This document shows positions 10,240 through 20,207 of a stretch of DNA of 64,000 bases, piece after piece. The translations under genes and the position numbers were made by a program. The notes under the pieces were generated by a model that made no database searches, was not told the DNA's origin, and saw nothing but the letters and a program-made list of their open reading frames with translations. Origin of the DNA: Ephydatia muelleri. Its lineage: Eukaryota > Porifera > Demospongiae > Spongillida > Spongillidae. Location of the stretch: positions 7,401,137 through 7,465,136 of the forward strand of contig JABACO010000011.1 in assembly GCA_013339895.1 (NCBI GenBank). The letters run 5' to 3'. Each line of letters starts with the position of its first letter. The stretch's first letter is position 1.

Positions 10240-11537
10240 TGATCATGCTTATTCTCAAAGTGGCCTGAAGCCACAGCTTTACCAGACAAGACGGGAACAG
10301 GAGTCGCTGAATTTTTGTATTGGTGTAACACAAGGCATGGAAGCTGTAAAGTCAAGATATCAGACCAAGGAAGAGAATTTATCAATGAGGTGCTTAAATT
10401 AAATTTTTTTTTCATGGTGCCTAACTTCACTTTATCAAACAGGTTAATGATGAACTTTGCTAATTAACTGGAATTAAATGCAATGTGACTAATGCATATC
10501 ATCCTCAAAGTAACGGATTAGATGAACAATTCAATTAAACATTGCAAAGGCAGTTATTGAAATTTGTTAGTGATGAACCAAGGAATTGGGATTTGTTTCT
10601 TGATTCAATATTGTTCTCCTATCGTGTATCGTGTCAAGATTCAACAAAGCATTCACCATTTTTCCTTGTCTATGGTCGCCAACCAAGATTGTCTGTTGAA
10701 TTTAACCTTGTGATACCACATGCATGCAGAAGAAGACTTCAGCACAGTACACAATACCAACAGTACTGACATTGATGCACACATTAAGGTAGGTATCATG
10801 AATGGTCCAAGCATTTCTATTCCTTCCTTAATTCTTGCAGGCAATGATAAGAATTCGAAGACAAGCACTGCATAATCTACACAAGGCCCAGAATGCGTCA
10901 AAAAACATATTATGACAAGCTTCATTCGGCTGACAAATTATCATACAAAGTTGGTACTCATGTCTTGGTAAAAAACAGTAAGAAAGATACAAAGAAAGGT
11001 TCAAGAATGGAGCAAAACTGGTCAGGACCGGTATATTCCATCATTGAAGTTTTACAGAAGGGAACCTTTAGGTTAGCAAGACAAGATAACTTGTCAAAAC
11101 CACTTGCTCAAAAATACAATATGGCACGTCTCAAGTTGTATCACCAAAGAGATGATGCTACAACAGTTAATGGAGTTGATAATACAGAGAATAAAGGTGA
11201 TCAGCTAATTAGAGATGATGCTACAATTAATGGAGTTGATGGTACAGAGAATAAAGGTGAACTGCTGAGAGATGATGATACTACAGAGAATAAAGGTGAA
11301 CTGCTTAGAGAGGATGCTACAGTTAATGGAGTTGATGGTACAGAGAATAAAGGTGAACTGCTGAGAGATGATGATACTACAGAGAATAAAGGTGAACTGC
11401 TTAGAGATGATGCTACAGTTAATGGAGTTGATGGTACAGAGAATAAAGGTGAACTGCTGGGAGATGATACTACAACTATTGGAGATGATTATACAAGTGA
11501 ACTGCGGACAGATGACGCTACAATTAACTTGATGTAG
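10240..11537 (+). pseudogene. intron-bearing Gypsy-type integrase gene (GIN1/KRBA2-like), broken
   Basis: A frame from about 10240 reads SKWPEA and DKT, then SDQGREF, the middle of an rve integrase core with its second Asp. After a 53-bp intron (10390-10442, CAAACAG acceptor) it continues with YHPQSNG, the E-region, and FLDSILFSYRVS...HSPFFLVYG. A second intron (10789-10840, AAG|GTAGGT ... TTCTTGCAG) precedes QKTYYDKLH and the integrase C-terminal beta domain (VGTHVLVKN, GPVYSIIEV). Two TAA codons in exon 2 and a frameshift near 10890 break it. LTR elements do not normally have introns, so this looks like a domesticated integrase, or a gene of that lineage, that has since decayed. The frame runs on into an acidic repeat tail. 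Confidence 0.65.
11149..11480 (+). repeat. coding minisatellite, acidic TENKGELLRDD tail
   Basis: Alternating 57-bp and 39-bp units keep frame, encoding DDATVNGVDGTENKGELLR and DDDTTENKGELLR. It sits between the integrase C-terminus and the OTU part. Lengths in multiples of three suggest past coding constraint or recent expansion. Confidence 0.8.
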
Positions 11538-11599
11538 TTTCTGACCGGCCATCATTGAATACATCCAATTGTAACACAGATAAACTACCATATGACAAT

Positions 11600-12177
11600 T
11601 GGCCATCCCCAAGCTGTGAAATCATAACAGAAGAGGTGTTTCCATTTGTTGAGTATCAACCAGTTTGTCTAGAGTGGCAAAGGGATAGATGTTGCCAATT
11701 GGGTTTGAAATTTCATCATGGAAACCACAGGCATTCTAATAAACCATCTTGCATTGGTATATCACATGCAAGCACCAAAGATGACAACAAGGATCAAGGG
11801 TGCTTTTTAGGGCAATTTCACAGGTTCTAACGGGGTCACAGGAGGACCATCAGGAAGTCAGAGCACTAGTGACTTCTTACATGCTTGAAAATGCTACTTC
11901 AAATAAAATGCTGTCAGCCCTCCTAGGCTCAATGACAACAATGATGCAATATTTGAAGAAGACAAAAATGTGCAATTTGAGTGTGTGGGCTACTGAAATG
12001 GAGATTATAGCAACAGCATCTATGTTGCACACTACAATATATGTGTATTCCCCATCTGGAGCTACTAACAAATGGCTAAGGCATCAGCCGGAAGTAGCAT
12101 TTAATGATACACACCACAATGAAGCCATTTACATCACAAACATCAACAGCCACTTTGAAACTGTTAAATGTATGTAA
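11600..12177 (+). pseudogene. OTU-like cysteine protease domain, frameshifted
   Basis: The first part (CLEWQRDRCCQLGLKF, then KDDNKDQGC) gives the approach to the OTU catalytic Cys. One base out of frame, the domain continues LFRAISQVLTGSQEDHQEVR, WATEMEIIATASMLHTTIYVY and YITNINSHFETV with the catalytic His. OTU enzymes remove ubiquitin. The frameshift lies within a T-run at the active-site Cys (about 11800-11805). The domain follows the integrase and its repeat tail on the same strand, separated only by a stop and a frame change, so it probably belonged to the same protein. OTU domains are known as passengers in some invertebrate retroelement proteins. Confidence 0.65.
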
Positions 12178-12460
12178 AAATTCTTGTTCTGTTTGTCAAA
12201 TACATGAGTACTCTAGGATATTGATGGTGACATATATAAGGCTAGGACATAATCGACTGTATACTATTAAAAGACACACGAAAATACATTTAAGCGGCAA
12301 AATTTCCTAAGGCAACCGTATATCCTGAGGAAAAATTGACGCTTCAAACTAGGAAATATTGACGCCACGTCAAAATTTCCTAGCAAATTTCCTGTGACAC
12401 CAGGTCGCTCCCAGCAGAAGGAAAGAGAGCGGAAACGAGCCCCTGCTTTTTGCCAAACAC
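12178..12460. other. non-coding stretch with short inverted motifs
   Basis: Contains repeated AATTTCCTA/TAGGAAAT motifs in both orientations (about 12298-12395), possibly a small fold-back element. No gene is seen. Confidence 0.35.
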
Positions 12461-12462
12461 TA

Positions 12463-13030
12463 GATGTCTTTTTGCCATCTACGAAACAAAAGACAACGGC
12501 CGATGGACAACAGTCAAGTTCCTTTAGTCGAAGAAGCAAATGCTGCCGCAGCGGAATGTGGAATTGATTGCCGAACTAGTGAATTGGTTGCGTTGGAGTC
12601 TGACGAGCCGGAGATCTCTACGCCGCACGGTATGAACCTGGGAATTTGGAAGAACCAGATATCCGGAGGTGTTAAGTATTCCCAAGAGTTGTAAGACAGG
12701 CATGCAGAGGGGCAATTGTCACTCGACATCGGCGATCTGGTTTCTGCTTGCACCACGGAGGCCGATCTTTCTCAGAAAGTCCAAGCGCTGTCGAAAAGTG
12801 ACAAGTTTGCGTACCGGCGTCAACATTAGCTAAGCCGGTGTCACGAAATAGATTATCCCCCGTAAAAATTTATCTTCCGGGTACGGAATTTTTTATCCGT
12901 CCTGATAAAATATTCCGGAATAGTTTATCCATCGTCAGAATAAACTATCCCCCTTACTGATAAGGATCAAAATACACAGATCAAACACAATAACAAACAC
13001 ACTTACTTCAAAATCATATTACAATTGTTG

Positions 13031-13090
<60 letters not shown>

Positions 13091-13700
13091 GGAGGGTATA
13101 ATTATTGGGGGATAAACAATTTCGTGACACCTGATCCACAGTTCAAATTCCAGAAAACATTCATTGGACGATGCAATCGTAGTTTTAACCATGACTGGCT
13201 GGACCAGCATAAGTGGTTGTGCTACAGCGCAAAGTTGAATGGTGCTTTCTGCATGCCATGTTTGCTTTGGTATCTCGGACTCTACTGGCAAGGTTTCTGG
13301 TGCACTTGTCACCAAGCCATTTCAGACATGGCAGAAGAAATCAGCCAAGTTTTCTAACCATGAGAAGACCAGCTACGCACCAGTGCTCTCTTCAATTGGC
13401 AGAGCAGCTAGTGCATTCTGTGGAACATCCAGACAAACCTTCCAGCATTGTTCAGCTCTAGGAGAGCTGACACATTGCCAGGAACAGAGGCATTTTGAAG
13501 TCCCTGGCTAGTGCTGTTTTGTTCTGTGCAAAGCAATGTTTTGCACTGCAAGGAGATGCTGAGCAGCTGGATACCCCAGGAAACCCTGGCAACTTCCTAG
13601 CTCTACTATGTTATTGGCGTGAACGACCCTCATCCGCCCTTGAATTCAATTTCAACTCTGTCACTGTACTTGTGTGCATAATTATATCCTAGGTTTCATG
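12463..13700 (+). pseudogene. hAT transposase relic with TTF-type zinc finger
   Basis: An N-terminal acidic/Ala-rich region and SKSDKFAYRRQ precede the TTF-type finger: FKFQ...RSFNHDWLDQHKWLCYS then GAFCMPCLLW. In another frame follow KVSGALVTKPFQTWQKK and KFSNHEKTSYAPV. This order is that of ZMYM/TTF-finger hAT transposases. The catalytic core is missing and frames shift several times. A MITE with TG repeats (12837-13131) sits inside the region just before the finger. Confidence 0.65.
12837..13131. mobile_element. MITE with GGTGTCACGAAAT terminal inverted repeats
   Basis: Left end GGTGTCACGAAATAGATTAT and right end (reversed) GGTGTCACGAAATTGTTTAT match at 18 of 20 positions. TTATCCC motifs recur inside, as does a (TG)n run at 13032-13088. 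No clear target duplication is seen. It splits the TTF-hAT relic. Confidence 0.7.
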
Positions 13701-13919
13701 TATAAAGTAGTATACTTTGTGCCATTCAGTATGACTCAGCATTGGATCAGAAGCATTGTGTTTATGGGGCCGGGAGTATGATACGAAGATTGATTTACAT
13801 ATGCACTGGGCCCCCCACTTTTCGTATCGGGCAACCCACCTCGGCCACCCCACTAGTTAGGTCCACATTTATTATTTTCCGAACCCCCCCATTTCCTGAC
13901 CTGGCTACGAGCCTGCTTC

Positions 13920-14225
13920 TATTTTGGGGAGTGACTGCAGGGTCTGCAGCTAAGGTGGCGGAGTGTTGCAAGCATGATATAAATGACTAAAGTGCTCGGA
14001 GTAGGGCTGGAAATGCACACCACTAGCATTGGAGACCTATGGCTGCTGGGGTGCTGAGGCCAGGGAAACACTATCACGTCTTGCCACTCAACTGGTCATA
14101 CCCATGAGGTGCACCAAGTCCCAGGCCACTGCTGCCATTTATGGCAGACTCAGCCTCACTTTAGTGAGGTCCTGCGCAAGGGCTCTGCTGTCAAGAGCTG
14201 GACCTTCATTGGTCATCACTGGTTG
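13920..14225 (+). pseudogene. retroelement C-terminal relic
   Basis: A frame reads ETYGCWGAEARETLSRLATQ...SQATAAIYGRLSLTLVRSCA. I associate this pattern (WG-E-A ... F/LSRLA ... YGRLN-LVR) with the C-terminal end of the same class of repetitive polyprotein as the relic at 4.7-5.6 kb. There is no start or stop context. Confidence 0.45.
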
Positions 14226-14394
14226 ACAGTATTTTTGGTTTCCTTTGTTGTTTCTTGTGATTTTTATTATATGCATGTATGTAATAATGCTTATTATTCG
14301 AGAATTTGAGCAATTATCATTAAAAAATAGCTATAATAGCATTAACTTGTGTGCAACGAATTACACCCTCGCCGGTTGGTAGAATGTAATTAGC

Positions 14395-14590
14395 ATACAA
14401 AATGTATATAACAGATACTGTATACAGGCGAGTATAACAACCCTTTTTACACTGTGGTTTTTTGATTAGCACACACTTCCATTATACACAGTTATACACA
14501 ATTATACGCAATGTGTATAACAAATACTGTATAACTACTTGTATAACAATGTTATACAGGCAAGTGCAACAACCCTTTTTACACAGTGCA
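14395..14590. repeat. local direct duplication, TATAAC-rich
   Basis: Two ~65-bp copies, each with GTATA(T)AACAAATACTGTATA and ending CAACAACCCTTTTTACAC. The spacer is also TATAC-rich. Confidence 0.6.
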
Positions 14591-16052
14591 GTCTGCACTC
14601 AAACTGCCTTCCCTGTTCATACCCCGTCTGAAGGTCCCTCTGCTGGATGTGAAGCGAATATTGACATTCCTTGCACCAGGAATATTCACAGGTTAGGTGT
14701 GGTTCATATCCTATGGTAATGTGATGTGTGGTGTGGGCATTTGTAGGGCTGGTGGTGGACAGCTCTCTGTGCCTGCAAATCTGTGCATGTCCTTGAGTTA
14801 GCTGGTGAATAGTGTGGAGTGTGTGTGTGCCGAGAGTCAAAGAGCATGCAATTGAACATCTCCTGTTTATGTGAGGCAGGACCAGTTCCTTGACTGCATT
14901 GCCAGTTATACAGGAAGGTAGGGCAGTTAGTTAGTGAAACCAACATGACCACACGTCTTCATCTAGTAGTGGCACAACTCAGATGGACCAGTGAGAAAAT
15001 AATGTATTTTCTATGATATATATTTTATACTGTTAATACCTGTCTGTGTTTTAATGAACAGCAAACCATAAATTATGTATAGATATTATTCATGTGAGAC
15101 AGCATCTGCATGGAATGGTGTACTATTTAAGTTGAATGTACCTATCGCTGAACATGGCATATTGGTATTCCATCACACTGTTGGAGAAGGGCTGCATGTA
15201 TCCTTTGCAGATGGCCAGCTGTTCATTCCACTCTTTTATCATGTGCTGAAAGTAATGATTAAATTCACTATGCTCAGCTGATTATCAGAAGGTCAGACCA
15301 ACCAACCAACGTAGCATCAAATCAAAACACTCCTCATCCCCTTCTGCCCAGCTTCGTGTACTCCAGTCCTGCTGATAGGTGCCATAGGCCCTAGAGGTGT
15401 GAGACATTATTCACAGAAAATTTTTAATATGCTGGTGTGCATAAAGGTTTTAATAAATCCAATAGCTGTAGTGTAGTTGCATAAAATGACACATACACTT
15501 GTAATGTGATGAATGATACATTTACAAGGCTGGCAGTGCAGCAGATGATCAGTAAAAAGTAGTAGGGTTAATTAATATTAATGTTCAAGACATTATCCAC
15601 TCCTGTTTGCGGCTGGACACTAATTCAGATAATTGGACATTACGGTATACCTTAGAATGCTGTAAAAAAAAATTACTCAATGAGCTCATTATAAATCGTA
15701 CTTTTTGTGATCCACATTTCATGCTTTTTTCAAGTCATCGCTTTGAGCTAATTCGTTCTTTCGTACACCCTACCACCGCAGTTAATAAAATTACCTATGC
15801 GCACGACGTACAACATTGCTCTAATAGCCGCGCATCCTTTTTATACGTCCATGTGATAGAGGCGGTATCTGAGAGGGGGGTACTTTGATCGTGCGCAGCA
15901 CAGACGGCGACAATAGGTTTTCGGTAAGCAAGTTTTAAACATCAACAGGACAGATCAAAAGACATATTTAAAACGATTAGAACCAGCCACAGTTTTTTTT
16001 TTTCAACACCTTACACAGCGTGTGTATTTTATGAATAATAGGTGCGGTTTGA
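14591..16052. other. non-coding stretch before the RAG1-NTD-like exon
   Basis: No convincing gene. A TATA-like TTTTTATACG at about 15838 and a GC-richer patch at 15870-15920 lie 130-215 bases before the next start codon and could be its promoter. Confidence 0.35.
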
Positions 16053-16970
16053 ATGGAACACGTACATGTAAACAAAGTTCAGGAGCGATGCAGGGTGTGT
16101 GGTCGCTTGCTTGTGGCACCTAGGGATAAGAATGCAAGGCAGTCATACCAATGCACAGAGTTTTCAGCAGATTTACATTTAGTATTTGGTATTGATACTC
16201 ACAATGATGCTGTCTATATTCACCCACTAAAATTCTGTTATCGATGCAAACAAGTTATGGATCGAAGCATTCTAGCACAATGCCAGCACTCTCACTACAC
16301 TGTTAGTACAATTCCTTATGAGTGGAAGAAACACACTGCTGAGGAATGCCAGGTTTGTGATGTTACTTACATGTCTAAACAAGTTAATACATGTGTACCT
16401 ATATTTATCTTCATTCAGATCTGCAATCCCAGATCACCACAAGCCATACATGTGAATCTCACTCCCACAACAGGCCATCCAGCAAAAAACAGCCCTCATA
16501 AAATCATTTCCGATTTTAGGAAGATAGCCCCACCAAGACTGTACTCACTGTATCACCAGACACTTTCGAACATGAACAACCCTGCTATCATAGAACAATT
16601 GCAATGTCCTATCTGCTTAAATATACTGTGCCAACCTCTGGAGCTATCATGTAGAGCACTGGTTTGTACATATTGTTTAGTCCATTGGTTCATGCTCTTT
16701 AACTGCAGTGAGGTGAAGTGCCCTTGCTGCTTCATGCAGTCACCAATACAACCACAACAGCTCAAGCCAGCGCCACCCTTGGTCCAGACACTATTGAAGG
16801 ACATAATGGTGAAATGTAAGAGGTACAAGAGGGATGTTAAGGCAGGTGACTTTGATACGCATCAGTGCAGTACTCTACCTACCAAAGTGGAGGTGAAGAT
16901 GGCGTCAAGAGTCCTGAAAAGACTGGCTTCCACTAGTCCAGAACAAACATTGTTATGTACTGGAGGAACT
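16053..16970 (+). CDS. RAG1 N-terminal-type zinc/RING protein, first coding exon
   Basis: A 306-codon exon opens with ERCRVCGRLL, then FGIDTHNDAVYIHPLKFCYRC, then YEWKKHTAEECQVC. It continues with a RING-like CPICLNIL...ELSC-RALVCTYC...KCPCC and finally IMVKCKRYK...DTHQC. The order, spacing and surrounding residues match the N-terminal region of vertebrate RAG1: zinc-binding dimerisation region, C3HC4 RING with ubiquitin-ligase activity, and an adjacent finger. The usual RING His is Ala here. The catalytic RAG1 core is not seen. The exon ends exactly at GAACT|GTAAGT (16971), so the frame continues downstream in an unseen exon, and a LINE lies on the other strand just beyond. Such modules are known as stand-alone genes and in N-RAG-TP-like transposons of invertebrates. 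Confidence 0.75.
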
Positions 16971-16979
16971 GTAAGTTAA
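16971..16979 (+). promoter_or_regulatory. splice donor of the RAG1-NTD-like exon
   Basis: GTAAGTTAA directly after the last coding triplet. It is a full consensus donor, while the reading frame would stop three codons later. Confidence 0.7.
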
Positions 16980-17556
16980 TTAAGCAGTGTGAATTAATGC
17001 ATATGAAGACACTTTGACACGCGCTGACCGGTATAGAGTACTTACTTTTAGTATGTTTGATCACTGTCAAAAAAAAACTGTGGCTACAAACCACTACAAA
17101 TATCTATTAGTACCTTTAGTTCCCTTTACGAACCATTCTCATGTTCTTAGAAGCCTTTTCTGGATACTTGCTGTTCACTGCATCGTGATATATCATAGTG
17201 TAGTTTATTTTAGCAACTATAAAATCTTTGATACCATCATATCCCAGTTTCAATTAGCTACATGTAGGCATGCATGTAAATGACGTCAAATCACTGCTGA
17301 TAACCTGACCTTAGTTCGTTGTAATGCAAGAGCCATGCTATCCCGTGCAAGGCTGTTGCAGTCAGCAGACCGGGGTTAATTGAGACATGTGGGTTAGGGT
17401 GGGTGTTCTTTGGGTGTTGTGGGTCTTTTTGGTGTGCTGTACACTACTTAGGGGTTTTATTTCGTTGTACATGTAATCTATGTTCAATAATAATATGTGT
17501 ATTACATGTATTCTATTGTATCTTGTATTCCTGTATATTATTCATATATATGTGTT

Positions 17557-17578
17557 AAAAAAAAAAAAAAAAAAAAAG
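17557..17578 (+). repeat. poly(A) run
   Basis: An uninterrupted A tract of about 22 bases. It is on the strand opposite to the LINE, so it is not that element's tail. It could mark a processed insertion ending here, but none is recognised. Confidence 0.6.
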
Positions 17579-17699
17579 ATTTATGTGCACATATATCACA
17601 CAATGGCAAGTAATGGCATAAATGAATATACTGCCGGTCCTAAAATGGGTAACACTTTCAAAATGGAGACAAGTCTACGTTGCTGAGTTTAGACCTAAA

Positions 17700-19445
17700 T
17701 ATTTTTTCGGAGGATGCTGTAACCACAGAGTCTGGTAATGAATTCCAAATGTGTATGTATGTATAATTCTAAATGTGTATAACTCTGATTGAGAAAAAGT
17801 TTGAGCGAAAATTATGGTGAGGTGATGACAAAGGACTAAGTTTGACTGAGTTCCCTCTTGTACTGTATGGTGACAAATTGATACGAAAGAAAGCTGATGT
17901 ATCAAGATCTACAAGGTTTTTCACAATCTTGAAACACATAACAAGGTCAAAATACACTCTACGATACTCCAATGAATGAAGACTTAAATTAGCAAGACGA
18001 TTAGTATAGCTCATAGTAGGCAGCTTTACTCGTATAAAAAGAGCTCTGGTGAAAAAGCGTTGAACTCTTACAACACATTTAATGTCTTGTATGAGCCACG
18101 GATTCCACACTGGAGTATTGTATTCGAGAATTGGTCTCACATATGAAATGAATACTCGACAAAGCGTTGAGATATTTAGCGTTTGAAGACCTTTAAGTAG
18201 AAGGGAACACCTTTGGAAGGCCTTTGCAGCAATAGATGAACAATGCAAGCTGGGTTTAAAATCAGATGTAATATGAACACCTAAGTCACAAATATCAAAA
18301 ACCCTATTTAGCAGTACACAACCCAGGGAGTAAGAATTGCTTGCAGAGTTATGTCCGAAGGATATTACACTGCACTTCTGAAAAGCATTATTAAGCTGCC
18401 ATGTTTCAGTCCACATACAAAAATTCAACAAAGACAGAGACAAAGGAGAGGATGAATCAGAAGAGTGAGTAGCATAGAGTTTGGTATCATCTGCAAATAT
18501 TTTAGCTTGAACTGGTGGCACTAAACAATCAGGAAGGTCATTGATATAAATGAGGAATAATAGAGGTCCAAGCACTGATCCCTGAGGAACACCACTGGTA
18601 ACAGGTAGGGAAGAAGATAAAGACTGACCAATATAGACTTGCTGAGAACGATTCATAAGAAATGAAGATAACCACCTCACCAAGAGGGGAGTAAACCCAT
18701 AGCACTCTACCTTATATAGCAGCTTTCTATGAGAGATAGAATCAAAGGCTTTAGCAAAGTCTATATACACAGAATCAATTTTAGAACGAATCTCAGTAAG
18801 GAGAGTCCATTCATTAAGTGTGATTAGCAATTGGGTACAAGTAGAACGCCTGGCAAGAAAGCCAAACTGATCTTTGGAGATAAGGCTGTTAGAACGAAGA
18901 AAGAATACCATTGATTCATACACAATAGACTCCATTACTTTGCAACAAACACTGGTAAGAGAAACCGGACGATAATTGCTAGGTGATTTACGGGAACCTT
19001 TTTTGAAGATGGGACAAACAATTGCCTGTTTCCAACCCTGAGGTATACACTCGCAGTCCATAGACATTGTAAAAAGCCTGGACAATGGAAAGGCAATGCC
19101 AGAAGCAACTGATTTTAAAAATCCAGCAGGAAAACCATCTGGTGTTCTGGAGTATTTAGAAGGAAGACGCTTCAGGGCACACAATACTTTACTGTGAGTA
19201 AATTCAACTTGTTGATATGCCTGGACACAAGAAACTTTTGGATGGAAGATGGGTAAGACACCATAGAAGATGTGTGACTTAGTTTGGAATTAATTAACAT
19301 ATGAATATAGTTTGGATAAATTGTTACTGTTGATAATATTACATTCATGAGAATCATAAAAGGACTGTATTGCAAGTTCATATTCTCTAGCAATTTTTTT
19401 GTAGACCACTCTGTCCTTATGATACCATTTTTTCTTTAAGAGTAA
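17700..19445 (-). pseudogene. 5'-truncated CR1/jockey-like LINE reverse transcriptase
   Basis: The long frame 19184-17769 is a non-LTR reverse transcriptase. It shows PIFKKGS and NYRPVSLT (RT 1-2), DFAKAFDSISH (RT-A), SGVPQGSVLGPLLFLIYIND (RT-B region) and FADDTKL (catalytic YADD-type box), followed by a thumb with YVRPILEY and RVQRFFTRAL. Upstream, in shifted frames to about 19440, is the linker WYHKDRV...SFYDSHE. The endonuclease domain is missing, the usual result of incomplete target-primed reverse transcription. The RT frame itself is uninterrupted, so the copy is not ancient. Confidence 0.85.
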
Positions 19446-19454
19446 CAATATGCT

Positions 19455-19607
19455 TTAGACGTGGTAGTAACATGCGTTAGGTCCCTTTTCGCGGAAACGA
19501 TCCCACATGGTGCCGATTTTGCCAGTGTTAAATACGGTGGCCCGGTTAAACTGGTAGGGCAATAGCACAACCAGTCCATCCTGTTCCAGCGGGTCTGTAG
19601 TATTCAT
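19455..19607 (-). CDS. terminal-exon-like ORF, unrecognised
   Basis: A short GC-richer stretch in AT-rich surroundings reads DPLEQDGLVVLLPYQFNRAT, then VFNTGKIGTMWDRF, ending NACYYHV-stop. A plausible acceptor CTACAG precedes position 19594, which would make this the last exon (phase 1) of a minus-strand gene; alternatively an ATG at 19607 starts a 50-residue frame. It has the even composition of real protein, but I do not recognise the family. The LINE truncation point lies about ten bases beyond its stop. Confidence 0.4.
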   Translation of the reverse strand: MNTTDPLEQDGLVVLLPYQFNRATVFNTGKIGTMWDRFREKGPNACYYHV

Positions 19608-19911
19608 GACGATAGGTAAATGAAATTGTGTCATTTGTGGACTAGCATTGATTATGAAAACATTTCATCTAACAAAAAATATTTGACTCTAAAAAAGCAA
19701 CGAGTACAAATTAAATTGTAACTACACATACTAAACACTATGTAACTGCATAGCATAGAACTACATACACGAGACACTGTAACAAGACAATACGTAACTA
19801 CACTACGTGTTAAGTCTATTTCAATGTGTATTAGTGCACAGGTTAAACAGAAGTATCAGTTCACTAATCTCAGTTACGTTCAACTAAACATATGAGTACT
19901 AATCGTCATAA
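19608..19911. other. AT-rich non-coding stretch
   Basis: Short ACTACA/TACATAC-like repeats. No gene is seen. Confidence 0.4.
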
Positions 19912-20207
19912 CTACTTGAACTTGGTAGCTAGAGTTTCAGCCAAATCATTCTCCCCAATAGCTGGTCTTCTCAAGATGCCAATAATGTGAGTCCACGTGT
20001 ATGTTGTTTCTGAGCCTTGTAACTTCCATTCATTGAACACCTGTTCAAATGATGCTTGACATGACCGTGGCTTCTCAGCATTCTGACGTTGGATACCATC
20101 CAGTACACCAGGAGCTATTCCTAACTGCACCCCCACATCTCGCCACTTTGAATGGATTACAGCACCAATTTCGTTCATTAGGTCTTCTAGTTTTGGGCCA
20201 ATGACAT
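19912..20207 (-). CDS. C-terminal death-domain exon
   Basis: The last exon, 97 codons plus TAG. VIHSKWRDVGVQLGIAPGVL, then IQRQNAEKPRSC, ASFEQVFNEWKL and WTHIIGILRRPAIGENDLAE follow the six-helix death-fold pattern (W-x2-LA-x-LG, then a C-terminal W-x2-L-x3-L). The acceptor is CTCATTTTGTAG. Confidence 0.8.

Noticed and set aside
17014-17283. Continuation of the RAG1-NTD-like protein in the next open frame
   Set aside because: There is no acceptor at its start, the composition is AT-driven, and it has no similarity to the RAG1 core.
17557-17578. Poly(A) tail of the LINE
   Set aside because: It is on the plus strand whereas the reverse transcriptase is coded on the minus strand, so the tail would have to be a T tract.
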